Part shown: positions 32,545 to 44,880 of the stretch, one piece after another
Position numbering within the stretch: the first letter of the stretch is position 1
Layout of the letters: each line of letters opens with the position of its first letter
Assembly (NCBI GenBank): GCA_037974335.1
Contig: CM075760.1
Coordinates: 33,799,609 to 33,863,608, forward strand
Length of the DNA: 64,000 nt
Direction of reading: 5' to 3'
Origin: Prionace glauca
Lineage: Eukaryota > Chordata > Chondrichthyes > Carcharhiniformes > Carcharhinidae
Notes under the pieces: generated by a model
Told to the model about the DNA's origin: nothing
The model's database searches: none
The model's input: only the letters and a program-made list of their open reading frames with translations
Made by a program: the position numbers and the translations under genes

Positions 32545-33790
32545 TGCAAAAATAAGACTGCATCTGGTTTAAAACAAGCAGAGACAGGTCTAAATTAATA
32601 TAAACAGAGACAACACCTAGCTTAAAATAAACAGAAACATGGTGACGTATAATATAAACAGGGACAGCGTCCAATGGGGCCACTGCTGTTTGTAATTTTT
32701 ATTAATGATCTGGATGAGGGTATAGTTGGGTGGATTAGTAAATTTGCTGATGACACCAAAGTCGGAGGTGTGGTAGATAATGATGAAGGGTGTCATAGTT
32801 TGCAGGAAGACTTAGACAGGTTGCAGAGCTGGGCCGAGAGGTAGCGGATGGAGTTTAATGCAGAGAAGTGTGAGGTAATTCACATTGGTAGGAATAACAG
32901 ATGTGTCGAGTATAGGGCGAACGGGAGGACTTTGAATAGTGTGGATGAGCAGAGGGATCTAGGTGTATGTGTACATAGATCCCTGAAAGTTGGGAGTCAA
33001 GTAGATAAGGTTGTTAAGAAGGCATACGGTGTCTTGGCGTTTATTGGTAGGGGGATTGAATTTAGGAATCGCAGCGTCATGTTGCAACTGTACACAACTC
33101 TGGTGCGGCCGCACTTGGAGTACTGTGTGCAGTTCTGGTCCCCACATTACAGGAAGGATGTGGAGGCTTTGGAGAAGGTGCAGAGGAGGTTTACCAGGAT
33201 GTTGCCTGGTATGGAGGGGAGGTCCTATGAGGAGAGGCTGAGGGATTTGGGATTGTTTTCGCTGGAAAGGAGGCGGCTAAGAGGGGATCTTATTGAAACA
33301 TATAAGATGATCAGAGGTTTAGATAGGATGGATAGTAATAGCCTTTTTCCTCTGATGGAGAAATCTAGCACGAGGGGGCATGGCTTTAAATTAAGGGGTG
33401 GTAGTTATAGGACGGATGTCAGGGGTAGGTTCTTTACCCAGAGGGTGGTGAGGGATTGGAATGCTCTGCCTGCTGCAGTTGTAAATGCGCCTAGTTTAGG
33501 GGCATTTAAGAGATCCGTGGAAAGGTTTACGGACAAAAAGGGATTGGTTTAGGTTAGTGGGTCATTGTTTTTGTAACTGGTCGGCGCAACATCGTGGGCC
33601 GAAGGGCCTGTTCTGCGCTGTAATGTTCTATGTTCTAATTTAGTACAAACAGATAAAACATCTAGTTTAACATGAATAGAGATAGGCAATATACATTTCT
33701 ACGTGCAATATATTAAGAGTTTGGGTCTAGTGAAAAATAAACAAAGCCGTGGCCACATAATAGAAGCTGACACAGGGTACGTGTACTGTA
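32545..33790 (+). repeat. Degenerate minisatellite split by a LINE
   Basis: Short units such as ATATAAACAGAGACAACACC and ATAAACAGAAACATGGTGAC recur at 32,545-32,665 and again, as TAGTACAAACAGATAAAACATC, at 33,645-33,790, with a period near 30 bases. The LINE at 32,665-33,640 separates the two parts and appears to have inserted into the array. Confidence 0.65.
32665..33640 (+). mobile_element. CR1-clade LINE 3' part
   Basis: The sequence begins within the RT core (FINDLDEG, then [14 protein letters not shown] in frame except for one TAG near 32,843) and continues as an open frame from 32,848: MEFNAEKCEVIHIGRNNR, RDLGVCVHRSLKVGSQVDKV, VRPHLEYCVQFWSPHYRKDV. The 3' end is GGGCCGAAGGGCCTGTTCTG. 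It is fairly well preserved. Confidence 0.9.
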
Positions 33791-33849
33791 ATATAAAGAG
33801 ATTAGATCAATCCCCATGAAATTTGTAGAGATGGCCGTCTCATCACAAA

Positions 33850-34480
33850 TTTACAGGACAGGAGTAACATAGGGTTACCTGAAGAATGCAAAGTTTCCTC
33901 TGCATTGCCAAATTAAACACTCCCAAGTAAGGACGAGCATGATTTAGATACAAAGTGAATCTCCCTCTATACTTTCCAAATCAAACATTCCGAAAACAGT
34001 ATACTGTCTAGAAACAGAATGAAACTCCCTGTACAAGCCTGCTCAAACAAAAAGGAGGCAGAAAGCGCATGGACTCTCTTTTACGTAAAACCCCTTCTTC
34101 ACTCTTCCTTCAGAGATTCGGGAGGCAGGTTCAAATTAGTATTCGGTATAGGGGAAAGAACCGTCTGCACAGTTCCACAAAACACACCCACGTCAGTTAC
34201 AGCAGAGATTAAATACGGATTAAATCTTCCTTGACAAAGTCAAATCAAACATTCATAAGACAAGTACAGTGAGTTTAGATCCAGAGTAAATATTCCTCGA
34301 CACTTTCTCGTCAAATATTCTAAGGACAAGTATAGCACCGGCTAAGTATAAGGGACGATCTTTCGGTAGTGCCACATCGAATCCTTATCACTAGCTACAG
34401 CCGAGGTTAGATACAGAAGAAAATATATCGAGCATTTCAAGACCAAAGAACGCTCAAGAGATCTTTGAGAGTAAATCTCA
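33850..34480 (+). repeat. Degenerate tandem repeat, about 70-bp unit
   Basis: Units of the form TTAGATACA.AGTGAATCTCCCTC..ACTTTCC.AATCAAACATTC recur along the stretch (around 33,890, 33,960, 34,200-34,260, 34,280-34,330 and 34,400). Spacing is uneven because of indels. From 34,480 to 34,950 nothing is recognised. Confidence 0.7.
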
Positions 34481-34954
34481 CTGACGGATTCCAGATAATT
34501 GAATTACATTCTTTTAGAAGCCTATAACTCTGGCTGAGAGAATACATTAGGCAGACATTGAATTTATGCTGTGGAGTGAAGATGATGAACCATCGTGGAG
34601 AGACAAAACACAGAACCAGACAGGAGAAAGACAGGGAAAGAGATGAAACACAGGATATTTCCATGAACAAATTTGCCGTGTCATTATATTTCGGGATCAG
34701 AGGGATTATTTCCTAATTCTGAACATAAATATCATCATGATGTTGTTCCTCACATAACTGATGAATAAATAATGTTGAAAAACAACCATTACTGGAATCC
34801 GTTGATTGATTTGCATGGTTATCTCCATTTCTGTGCTGTGTTCGTGGGGAAATATTTGTTGTGTTTTTCTCAGTCAACAATCTAATTTGGAATTTCTATT
34901 TCTGTATTTATTTACATAAATACCTCACTGTTTACAATGAAATGTTCATGAGTT

Positions 34955-36785
34955 TTTATAAATATATAAAAAGGAAGAGGCTGGCTAGGGTGAACGTTGG
35001 TCCTTGAGAGGGTGAGAAAGGGGAGCTAATGGTAGGGGTAAGGTATTGAATAACTTTTTTGTTTCTGTCTTCACGGAGGAGGACGTGAACAATTTGCCGG
35101 GTTTTAGCGATGGAAAGGTCGTAGGAATGGAGGGTCTTAATGACATTACTGTTACGAGAGAGGTGGTGCGCGACAGACTGGAGGGGCTGATTGTGGACAA
35201 GTCCTCAGGACCGGATGGAATGCATCCGAGGGTTCTGAAAGAAATGGCGGAGGTGATAGTGGATGCCTTGGTGGTTATTTTCCAGACGTCGCTGGATTCC
35301 GGGGAAGTGCCGGAAGATTAGAAAACGGCTAATGTTACGCCGTTGTTTAAGAAGGGTGCCAGGCAAAAGGTGGGGAATTATAGGCCAGTTAGTTTAACGT
35401 CTGTGGTAGGTAAAATGTTAGAATCCGTCATTAAGGAGGAAATAGCGAGGCATCTTGAGGGGAATTGCTTGATAGGGCGGACGCAACACGGTTTCATTAA
35501 AGGGAAGTCGTGTCTGACAAATTTACTGGAGTTCTATGAGGATGTGTCTAGGGCAGTGGATAGAGGAGAGCCGGTGGATGTGGTCTTTCTGGATTTTCAG
35601 AAGGCGTTTGACAAGGTACCACACAAGAGGTTATTGCAGAAGGTCAGGGGACATGGAGTTGGGGGTAGGGTGTTAGCGTGGATAGAGGATTGGTTGTCAA
35701 ATAGGAGGCAGAGAGTGGGGGTCAACGGGTGCTATTCGGATTGGTGGTTGGTGACTAGTGGGGTGCCCCAGGGGTCGGTGCTGGGGCCTCAGCTATTTAC
35801 CATTAATATAGATGATCTGGAGGAGGGAACCGAGTGCAGGGTGTCGAAATTTGGTGATGACACCAAGATTGGGGGAAAGGCAAATTGTGAGGAGGGTGTG
35901 CAGAGTCTGCAGAAGGATCTAGATAGGCTGGGCGAATGGGCCAGGAAATGGCAAATGGAATTTAATGTTGGCATGTGTGAGGTGGTCCACTTTGGTAGGA
36001 GGAATGGTAGGAAGGACTATTACTTACGTGGCGAAAAACTGCAGCAGGCGACGGTGCAGAGGGACCTCGGGGTCCTTGTGCATGAGTCGCAAAAACCCAG
36101 CTTGCAGGTGCAGCAGGTGGTCAGGAAGGCGAATAGGATGCTGGCCTTCATAGCGAGGGGGATTGAATATAAAAGTAGGGAGGTCTTGCTGCAGATGTAT
36201 AGGGCATTGGTGAGGCCGCAGCTGGAGTACTGTGTGCAGTTTTGGGCGCCGCACCTGCACAAGGATATTTTGGCCATGGAGGGAGTGCAGAGGAGGTTTA
36301 CTAGGCTGATACCGGAGTTGAGGGGATTGAGCTATGAGGAGAGGCTGAATAAACTAGGCTTGTACTCGTTAGAATTTAGAAGAATGAGGGGAGATCTCAT
36401 TGAGACGTATAAGATGATGAATGGGATGGATAGGATAGAGGTGGAGAGACTCTTCCCGCTCAAAAAAGACAGTAGGACTAGGGGGCACAGCCTCAAGATA
36501 AAGGGCAGGCGGTTTAGAACAGAGTTGAGGAGGAACTTCTTCACTCAAAGGGTGGTGAATCTCTGGAATTCTCTGCCCGTTCAAGTGGTGGAGGCTGCCT
36601 CGCTAAATATTTTTAAGAAACGGGTTGATGGGTTTTTGATAAGAGAAGGGATTAAGAGTTATGGGGAGAGGGCGGGAAGGTGGAGCTGAGCCACGACAGA
36701 TCAGCCATGATCTTATTGAATGGCGGGGCAGGCTCGAAGGGCCAGATGGCCTACTCCTGCTCCTATTTCTTATGTTCTTATGATA
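34955..36785 (+). mobile_element. CR1-clade LINE (family A), longest family A copy in the window
   Basis: This 1.8-kb copy encodes RT from before the palm. An opening frame (35,046-35,321: [33 protein letters not shown]) ends at a TAG where the related copy at 5.3 kb has a Trp codon. The main frame 35,343-36,689 is open for 448 codons with [40 protein letters not shown] in place of FADDTK, and the usual tail. The 3' end is TATGTTCTTATG. The 5' truncation is typical of CR1. Confidence 0.92.
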
Positions 36786-36974
36786 GCAAAACCAGATAAA
36801 CCGTCACTTGTTGATCAGTTTCAACTCAAAATAGCGATTTATTTTAAGAATTTTAACAGTTGGTTCAAAATGAATCGAAAATTTTTGAACATTCATTCCA
36901 CCAGTTGTATTTAATTAAAAGAACATGACACATTCCATTTCAGAATTAGTTCTGAAAGTTCTGATGATTGCAGC

Positions 36975-37345
36975 AGCGTGGGCTCCTCTGCACAGAAATA
37001 TTCGGCGCTGTCAGAGAGAAAGGTTCAGGTGACATGGAAGAAAACAGTTTGATTTTCTTTGCACAAAACGGCAGAAAATCTGTAAATCATGAACCATATC
37101 GCTGGATATCTTCAATAAATATTTCTGACATTTTCCAGAAAACTGGATTCACCAGAAAAGAGTTGGGAGCACTGTGGTTTCCCAGTCCACTGTTATTAAT
37201 TCAGAAGGAGCCCAGGACGGCGAATCATCGCAATCGGTTCCTGTAATACAAATGCTGAATATTCCAAAAATCAGAAACTAAACACAACTCCAACTAACTC
37301 ACCAGACAGCAAGGCCATCATTATCAGGAAGGAACAAGGAGCAGC
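36975..37345 (-). pseudogene. TCR alpha/delta-like V segment, broken (copy near 37 kb)
   Basis: Near its 3' end the minus strand reads LSDSAEYFCAEEP, the typical end of TCR alpha/delta framework 3 with the second conserved Cys, preceded by RFSAVLCKENQTVFF. Further upstream the frame changes and stops appear. A likely leader remnant (MMALLSG before a GTGAGT donor) lies at about 37,300-37,330. Instead of CACAGTG, CACGCTG follows the V end and no good nonamer is seen. The unit and about 0.8 kb of its 5' flank are matched by 61,799-63,100. Confidence 0.75.
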
Positions 37346-38149
37346 TAGAGTAACTAGTTACAGTTCGACGGCTAGAGAAACAGATTATTCTACATGTATT
37401 GATTCATCTCATCTGATATAAAATGTGACACAGAGCACAATCTGGCTTCACTTACTGAGAAATTAAAGTTGTTTTTCAGGGATATGACTGCTCTGTCAGT
37501 GTTGATAGAAGCTACGCACCAATAAGTGAGAGTTGAAGGGAAATTTTTTATCCTGATTGCTTTTCTTTGTTACATTTTCAGCGTATTTGCCTCTGTTGCC
37601 AGTTATTTTATCTCTGTCTCCGTCTCTATCGCTTTCAGGCGTTCGCTCTGATGCTTTTTCCACGTGCCATGAAAGTGTGGAGGTTAGAAATTCTAACTTG
37701 TCTCTGAACCTCATTTCAAAATTATCCCTATAAGAAGTACTCTATTCACAGACAATTTTGAAGTTACAATGGTTACCGTGAAATGTTTACTTGACAGGGG
37801 GGAATCGGACAAAAATATGCCTGCTGCTCAGTGGATTACAATTACAATCTGCAGAAAATCATGTTGACTTGAAAATGTTTCATTCATTCTTCATGAAATG
37901 CACATTAAATAAACAGAATCGAGTGTGATGACATAAAGTGAAGATAACATTGATTTTGATTAATTCTTCATTTTCTCTGAATTGAAGCGTGTTTTACTCG
38001 GCACAATAATAACAATCAGTTTGTGAGATAATCAGTATGAGAAGCCTGTGACTTCCCCGGTAGCGCTGGCAAATTGTTTTTTTCCCAACCTTTGCGTGAA
38101 CCAGCACAAACGGGCATTGATTTCAGTGAGTAATGATAGGGAAAAAATC

Positions 38150-38830
38150 GTGTACAAAGGAACGGAGAGTCCTTGGTGGTCCATATCCAAAGATTTGTGA
38201 AGCCAGCAAGACAGATAGATAACGCGGTTAAGAAATCATATGGTGTAATTGTTTTTATTAACAGGAGCATAGATAATTAGAGCACGGAGATTATGATACA
38301 GCTGTTAAAAACTCTCGCTATGAATTTCGGTTCGTTACACTACAGAAAACATGTGGTTGCATTGGAAAGGATATTAAGGGGATTTACCAGGATGCTGCCT
38401 TGGCTGAAGTTTTCAGCTATGAAAAGAGATTGGATAGGCTGGGATTATTTTTCTTAGAGTGGAGGAGGATGAGAGGAAAGTCACTGATGTGTACCAAATT
38501 ATGAGGGATTTAGATAAACGAGATGAGAAGGATGGTCCTTCTTAGTAGACGGGTCAGTAACCAGGGGCATAGATCTAAGGTAAGGAGCAAATTATTTCAA
38601 GGAGATCTGAGGAAAATGTTTTCACCTAGAGAGTGGTCGGAGTCAGGAACTCACTGCCTGAAATTATGGCAGGGGCAAGAACTTTCACATTAAGAAGCAT
38701 TTAGATGAACACTTGAAATGTCATGGCATACAAGGTAGCGAACTAACTGTGGCAAAATGGGAGTTGATTGGATAGGTGCTTATGGCCGAAGGACCTCTTT
38801 CTATGATGGAAATCTCTAAGACTCCTTTGT
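38150..38830 (+). mobile_element. Old CR1-clade LINE fragment
   Basis: Scattered CR1 signatures remain on plus: a VKK-type start (GCGGTTAAGAAATCATATGG), GGATTTACCAGGATGCTGCC, and a 3' tail TGGCCGAAGGACCTCTTTC. The frame is broken many times. It is one of the oldest LINEs here. Confidence 0.75.
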
Positions 38831-38985
38831 CTCCTCCAGGAAGTTAGCAACTGTGATAATTCAGCAGTCATTCAGAGCAACAAGTGGGTCTGTGGGCACT
38901 GGATTATGAGCTTTACATATTTCAAATCGTAAATCTGAATTCCAATAGTTTCTGATTCCAGAGAGACGGAGTTACACACACTGAT

Positions 38986-41166
38986 CTAAGTTGATGAAAT
39001 CCAAACAGATGCTGATGTGTATTTTAGCATAGTGAAGGGACATAGCAGAACCTTTTTCAGGTCCTCTCGGAACTTGCTCTGGGAGACTGTGTAGATGAAG
39101 ACGTTGTTGCAGGTACTGACTAGCTGGAACATGTTGGCTGCCTCCTGAAAGATGTACCGTGGGTCTTTGAAATCCAGGCTGGTGCGGTAGCCCTCACCTG
39201 TAATCCACACATAGAGGAAGTAAACGACATAAGTGACCCAGAGGAGGAGGAAGCTGAGGGAGATGGCGAAGAGCAAGATAATGGACCTCTTGCGGTTGGC
39301 CATCTCTAGATCCCCGTGACTCTCCGTGCCCCGGAGCCTCCTGCGGGCTCTGCTGGCCGCTAAGATGTGTTTTACGGTTAGAGCGTTAAGAAGCAGGATG
39401 AGGAGGAACGGGAGAAACGGAGTTAAGATGTGGTCCAGCCAGTCAAAGGCCTGCCAGGCGGGCAGTGTGTAATAGCTGGACTTAACAGCACAGAACCAGG
39501 GCACCCCGTCCAGGGTGTACAAGGGTTGGTAAGTGAAGTAGAAAGGGACATTCCTGACACAGCTCAGGACACAGACTATTCCTATAACCAGCAATGCTGT
39601 TTTCTCGGTGCAGTATCTGGTCTTCAGGTTCTGGCAGCAGATGGCCACAAAACGGTCGATGGTGAAAGCCACTGTCAACCAGACTGAACCGTCCCGAGCA
39701 AAATAGACCAGCAGAGCGCTGAGTGTGCATACCGGAGTGGTAGACAGGACGCTAGATGCGGCCTATCCGGTTGAGGATTATGGCGGTGATGATGACAAAG
39801 AAATCAGTCAATGCTATCGCAACCAGGTAGTAGGTGATGCACCGTGAGAGTCCGCACCGACCTCGGGATAAGATTACTATCGTCACTAAGTTGGCTGTGA
39901 GGTAGAAAGAGACAGAGAGATGTGTTACTGAGAGGGCTCTAAACCCCAGCTACTGCACCACCCAGTCAGTTACTGCAAACATCCTAACTCTTCACTTTAC
40001 CACCTCCGGACTCCACTGATTCGAAAGACTTTGGCTTTCAATAGGACATTGAAAAGTGGATTACAAAATATTTTAAATCAGGAGACATTGCACTCAGTCC
40101 AAATTTTAATTCTGTTCTCTGGTCACTGAGTTGATCCCCTCAGATAACTATCAAATTTCAGATTCTCCGAAAATTTGCTGACGCTCTTATTCGTACCAAT
40201 CCCGTCCATTCAGTCGGCGTCTCTGTTTGATTAATCTCGTCCTTCGAATTAAAATCTGTCCATCATCTCGCCTTTCCCGATTTTGGCAACATGCCACAAC
40301 TATATTTCCGAATCTGGACTTCCATGCCCCCCAGCTTAATGTTTTCAGTTGTGTCTTTACCCGCCGAGACCCCAATTTCTAGAATTCCTTCTTTCAAAGA
40401 TTAAACTTCCCCTTTATGCTTCAGGATGATTATTTTAAAGCAAACTTTTTGAGAAAAGGTAAGTCATTTTGTCGGTCGGTATAAATTTAATTTCTTGAAG
40501 TCTTGTGAGGTATCCCCGTTCTAATTACTCGAGTATCTGATTAAGCAAATACAACATCACATTCTCAAGTGAAAGCGAGAGATGGACAAGACATCACGCG
40601 TGTAAATATGGCCTTGCCATTCTAGACACACACAGCTAGTGATTAAACATACAATTATCCGAAATTTACTCGACTTATCAAATCAAGACAAAATGCATAA
40701 TGCGTTAGGAAACATGAATCCCCACGCACCTCTTTCAAAAGTTCCAATAATTAATTCTTAAAAACTCAGTTGCAATGTGGGCGGTCCAGTGCTACCTCAC
40801 TACAAATCAACGATTATTAACTGCCAGCGGTCGCTGCAAAGGTTCATGTAAATACTGAATGAATGGTCTATTTCAATGCATCTAATCGATTTATTAGACT
40901 GGAATAGCTCATTTTCTGAGCCTGTGCATACCAGTGGATGAAATACAAATCATTTTACACACTTTATCCTGCATAACACTGCAAGCAATAGATCGCATTT
41001 TACTACATTCAAATAAAACCGAATGTTCAACAATAAAACTTAAATGTTCCTGTAATGTTCTCAAGTCATGAGAATTATTTGGAACCTTTCACCTACCAGG
41101 AACACCAATGGCAGCTAGAATGGGATAGAAAATGGCGAAGAAGAGACCTTTCGCTGGTCCATGCAT
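38986..41166 (-). pseudogene. GPR139-like G-protein coupled receptor, frame-broken
   Basis: On minus the exons are 41,097-41,166 (MHGPAKGLFFAIFYPILAAI then GVP) and 38,986-39,894 (ANLVTIVILSRGRCGLSRC onward), joined in phase 1 with donor CCTG|GTAGGT and acceptor CTCACAG|CCAAC. The protein reads well to the end of TM2 (ITAIILNRIGRI), meets TAG at 39,752-39,754, and continues in another frame with VCTLSALLVYFARDGSVWLT, a DRF motif, TM5-TM6 and the TM7 end NNVFIYTVSQSKFR. One small deletion near 39,755 could explain both the stop and the frame change. It is a close relative of the plus-strand gene at 9-13 kb. The intron 39,895-41,096 holds nothing recognisable. A sequencing error is possible, so this may be a live gene. 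Confidence 0.85.
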
Positions 41167-41509
41167 CCTCTCTCAGAAAATAAAACAAAGCTTAAACCTT
41201 AGCTCCGCGCTAGTTTCACAGTGTCCCTCATTTATTCTGAGTGAGCGTCTCCAGAGGAATAATTAAGTTAGAATTTTAGTTACAGGCTGGTGAACAAACA
41301 AATTAGCTCACTTTTTGGTACCTTCACATTGCACCATTGTCAAATGGGATAATTTCATTATACATCTGGCCAAACTGCTGCTTGTTGCTTCTCCGGTTCC
41401 CTCCATCTCCCACAAAGCATGCCTTTGTCTCTCCATCAAGAGCAGCAGGAGAATGGAGATATTGGTTTGAGCTCTGATCTTAAATTCAAAGACTGTTTCT
41501 TCTGATCTC

Positions 41510-42190
41510 TGCCAGGTACCCAGGCGCGGGTTGAACCTAACTGTTGACTCTCCATTTCTACAGGCGACTCTGTAGCCCGGTACAGACAAACACTGACAGG
41601 GGCTCCGATATTTATCTCCTCCATTTACGATGGGAATGTGACCAAAGGACGTTGCACAGTGTTTCCAACTGACACTGTAAAGAAATTCCAACACCATTTG
41701 AGGCATGCCTTATGAAGATAGGTTGAGGGAGCTGGGACTCTTTTCCCTGGAGAGGCGAAGGTTGAGAGGCGACCTGATAGAAGTTTATAAAATGTTGAGA
41801 GGAATAGATAGGGTGGACTCTCAGAGGCTATTTCCCCGGGTTGAAATGGTCGCTACGAGAGGACACAGATTTAAGGTGCGGGGAGGGAAGTACAGAGGTG
41901 ATGTTAGGGGTAAGTTTTTCACTCAGAGGGTAGTGAGTGATTGGAATCGGCTGCCGTCGTCGGTGGTGGAGGCGAACTCACTGGGGTCTTTTAAAAGACT
42001 TCTGGATGAGTATATGGGGTTTAATGGGATTGGGGGTTATAGATAGGTCTATAGATTGGTGGGGTTGATGCGATCGGCGCAACTCGAGGGCCGAAGGGCC
42101 TGTTTGTGCTGTAATGTTCTATGTTCTATTTGTTTCGATGACACCGAGGTCCAGGACTCCGGAATGTATCACTTTGTGAAGCAAACACAG
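41510..42190 (+). pseudogene. TCR alpha/delta-like V segment, broken and split by a LINE
   Basis: The plus frame gives DSVARYRQTLTGAPIFISSI and DGNVTKGRCTVFP, a V framework 2-3 in which the Trp of WYRQ is Arg. The 3' part (VQDSGMYHFVKQTQ) lies after the LINE at 41,703-42,128 and lacks the second Cys. The 5' third is lost in unrelated frames. The counterpart is the V at 51.5-51.95 kb. ATTTG occurs on both sides of the LINE. Confidence 0.75.
41703..42128 (+). mobile_element. CR1-clade LINE 3' fragment (family B-like) inside a V segment
   Basis: The fragment encodes MPYEDRLRELGLFSLERRRL, FKVRGGKYRGDVRGKFFTQR and a tail GGGCCGAAGGGCCTGTTTG, ending TTCTATGTTCTATTTG. The frame is intact over 113 codons, so it is quite young. 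It carries the short repeat ATTTG at its edges. Confidence 0.88.
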
Positions 42191-42681
42191 TGACAGAGAG
42201 AGAGAGCGGATCCGGCTGGAGAACATATTTTTCTCTGCCCTGTATACACAGCATTTTGAAATTTTCTCTTGACCAGGGTTACTAGAAATGCCAGAGATAT
42301 TAGAAGCTGTGACTTCTCATCTTTAATCTTCAACTGGATAGAGTTACAATATCCTATAATTGTCATTACAGATGCAATGAGTCGGAACGTATTCAGTTAT
42401 CTCTACTGTTTCTTTGTTACACACACAAATTAAAATACAGACAGGAAAAAGTAACTGCTTTTCAGATATCCAGGCAGATAGATATGCTGGAGAAAATCCT
42501 AAACAAGGATACAGAAAAATGGAAATATCGATAGTACGTAGATGAATGATAGAGTCACGGACAGACAGATAGATAGAAAGATGGACGCATAGATAAGTTA
42601 ATTCTGTCTATGTACACAGAGACTTTATTTAATTATCCCTCTACATATGTCCTTATACTGATTGTATTCTTGTTTTGACAG

Positions 42682-42962
42682 CTGTTCCTTGTCAGTCGGA
42701 GACATCTCAGATATCAATGTATTTGGCAACGCAAGGACAGACTATCTCTCTTCATCACAATGTCACTGTCACTGCAAGTGACTTTGTATTCTGGTACCGA
42801 CAGCTCACCGATCAAGCTCCAAAGTATCTCGTTTCCACATTCAAAGATGTAAAAGCTGAAGGCAAGTTTAAAGTACCTGTGGACCGTGAGAAAGGCTCCA
42901 CTACTCTCACTGTACAGAAGGTTGAGCTGCCAGACTCTGCGGTGTATTACAGTGCAATGAGA
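42682..42962 (+). pseudogene. TCR alpha/delta-like V segment lacking both conserved cysteines
   Basis: After a TTTTGACAG acceptor the exon enters in phase 1 and stays open: QSETSQISMYLATQGQTISL, then HHNVTVTASDFVFWYRQLTD, QAPKYLVSTFKD, LPDSAVYYSAMR. The framework Trp and WYRQ are normal, but Cys23 is His (SLHHN, expected SLHCN) and Cys104 is Ser (YYS, codon AGT). The 3' end is followed directly by a usable recombination signal. No leader exon was found. The copy at 52.4 kb shares both changes. A V domain without its disulphide is unlikely to fold normally, so it is called a pseudogene although the frame is open. Confidence 0.7.
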
Positions 42963-43001
42963 CACGGTGAAACAGAAAGATCAGGAGCCTGTACAATAAC
43001 T
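42963..43001 (+). promoter_or_regulatory. 23-bp-spacer recombination signal of the V at 42.7 kb
   Basis: The heptamer is CACGGTG (42,963-42,969), the spacer exactly 23 bases, and the nonamer ACAATAACT (42,993-43,001). Both are near the CACAGTG and ACAAAAACC consensus, with the outer CAC of the heptamer intact. Confidence 0.8.
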
Positions 43002-43979
43002 CGCTCGATATGGGGACTGTGGACAAAACACCAAAATGCTTCAGATGTGAGCATGATGTAAGCAATATCGAAATAAAACTTTCTGCTTGCGATTAACATA
43101 ATGGAATTAAACATGTTTATTGTCTATCACAATAAAACTTGCAGATTAACCCTCAGTGGAAACAAAAAAAAAAAACTCCTTGATATATTGCCCTATTTAA
43201 ATTTCACTGGCATACGTTTTTGATTATTAGCAAGCGTCCGTTCTTTCGAAATGGACAGTGCAGACTTATCATTTCTGGAGTTATGAGTTTATTAAAGCGA
43301 AATTCATCCATCTAATCAACAGAACAGGTACTGTGCTAATGGTGTAGACGCGTCCGGAAACGGGGACAAATGCTCTGATATCAAATCTAAATGTCAAATG
43401 TAACAATATCAAAATAATGACAAAGACATCAGATGCAGTAGTAGTTTCATCAAAGTAATAAAACACATAATAAACGGCTACACAAAACTCCTGCAATATT
43501 GTGAAACAGTGTTAACAACATTGAGAATGGCTGTTTGACAGATGGCGCCCCAAGACCTCATCTTTCGCTAAAACTTGCAGAACTGTGAGTTCAATTTGTC
43601 ACAGGTGACAGCTGGAATTGCAGGAAATATCCGTGAGTCTTCACACCACAAACCACAGTGTGTTTAGTGCAAGGGTCTATCTGTGAATTTCAGAATCTCC
43701 GGCAGGAAAACACTTCGGTATTATATGACGACAGAAGCAGTGTTCCGCTCCAGTAATACAAGTGGATTACAGCTTGTTATTTTTTTCCAATATGCCTAAT
43801 GGCACATGGTAAGAGTTGGTAAGTTCAAAGGTCACTGATATTGTACGAGTTAGTGGAAACCACTGCAGGACTTTGGCGTAATCATGTACCAATCTATTTT
43901 AAGTCTGGTCAACCTGAAGTAGCTCAAGGTATGTCCTGGGACAATGAGGAGGGATTCTTCTATTTTATTTATCTACTTT

Positions 43980-44290
43980 TGCAGGCAGACTATGTGCAGT
44001 GAATCAGTCTCCGGTGTCGGTAATTCTGTCAGAAGGGGTTTCGGTGCAGTTTAATTGCATATGTACGGACCAGTTATAGACACTATGCAGTGGTATCGAC
44101 AGAAACCAGCAGAGCCGCCAAGACGGATAATTACCAATGTAGCAGCACTGAAGAAAAACGAGATCGCAGCACGATATCTGCCGGCTGCTGCCGAGTCTAC
44201 AAAGACCGGTTACCTCAATATAAGGCGGCCTCAGTGTAGAGGACGGGGCGACCTATTACAGTGAAAAGCCAAAATGCCGAACAAGAACTT
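43980..44290 (+). pseudogene. TCR-like V segment, broken
   Basis: After a TTTTGCAG-like acceptor the plus strand reads LCAVNQSPVSVILSEGVSVQ then FNC, a good V framework 1 with Cys23. A TAG (CDQL-stop) follows, then QWYRQKPAEPPRRII in another frame, and VEDGATYYSEKP, in which the second Cys is again Ser (AGT). No clear recombination signal follows. Between 43,060 and 43,980 nothing is seen except a stretch shared with about 53,100-53,400. Confidence 0.75.
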
Positions 44291-44400
44291 CAGCGCACTC
44301 GATGCAGTGTATTTGGCGTCTTTCTCTGAGTTTCTTTCTAATCTTACAGAGGTAGGTTTTTATGACAAACGTTTGCATTGCTGTTCCTGTCCTTATTCTC

Positions 44401-44880
44401 ACAATACCAGGTTAAAGTCCAAAGTCTGGTAGCAAAAGCCACGAGCTTTCAGAGCGCTGCTCTTTCGTCAGGTAAGTGGGAGTTCTGTTCACAAACGGGC
44501 ATATGTATACTCAATTTACAAAATAATGTTTAGAATGCGAGTATTTACAGGTAATCACATCTTAAAGGTACAGACAATGTGAATGGAGAGAAGGTTAAGC
44601 ACTGGTTAAAGAGATGTGTATTATCTCCAACCGGGACAGTTAGTGAGATTTTGCACGCCCAGGCAAGTCACGGGGGTTACAGATAGTGTGACATGAACCC
44701 AAGATCCCGGCTGAGGCCGTCCTCATGTGTGCGGAACTTGGCTATCAATTTCTGCTCAGAGATTCTGCGATGTTGTGTGTCTTTTGCTGCCAAATAACCT
44801 GTTGGACTTTAACCTGGTGTTGGGAGACTTCTTACTGTGTTTACCCCAGTCCAACGCCGGCATCTCCACATTTGTTCAAA
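44401..44880 (+). mobile_element. Inverted-end repeat element (unclassified), long copy
   Basis: The element begins ACCAGGTTAAAGTCC and ends with GGACTTTAACCTGGTGTTGG followed by CCAGTCCAACGCCGGCATCTC, so the inner ends are reverse complements. The about 470-base body includes GAGCTTTCAGAGCGCTGC and CCTCATGTGTGCGGAACTTG. It shares its ends with the 149-base element at 8,432 and the pieces at 56.47 and 62.16 kb. No protein is evident. Confidence 0.7.

Noticed and set aside
32151-32549. A 132-codon minus frame upstream of CH4 copy 2, tested as a CH3 domain
   Set aside because: It lacks the Cys, Trp and YxCxVxH pattern of an Ig constant domain and has no acceptor in the right phase. It overlaps LINE tails.
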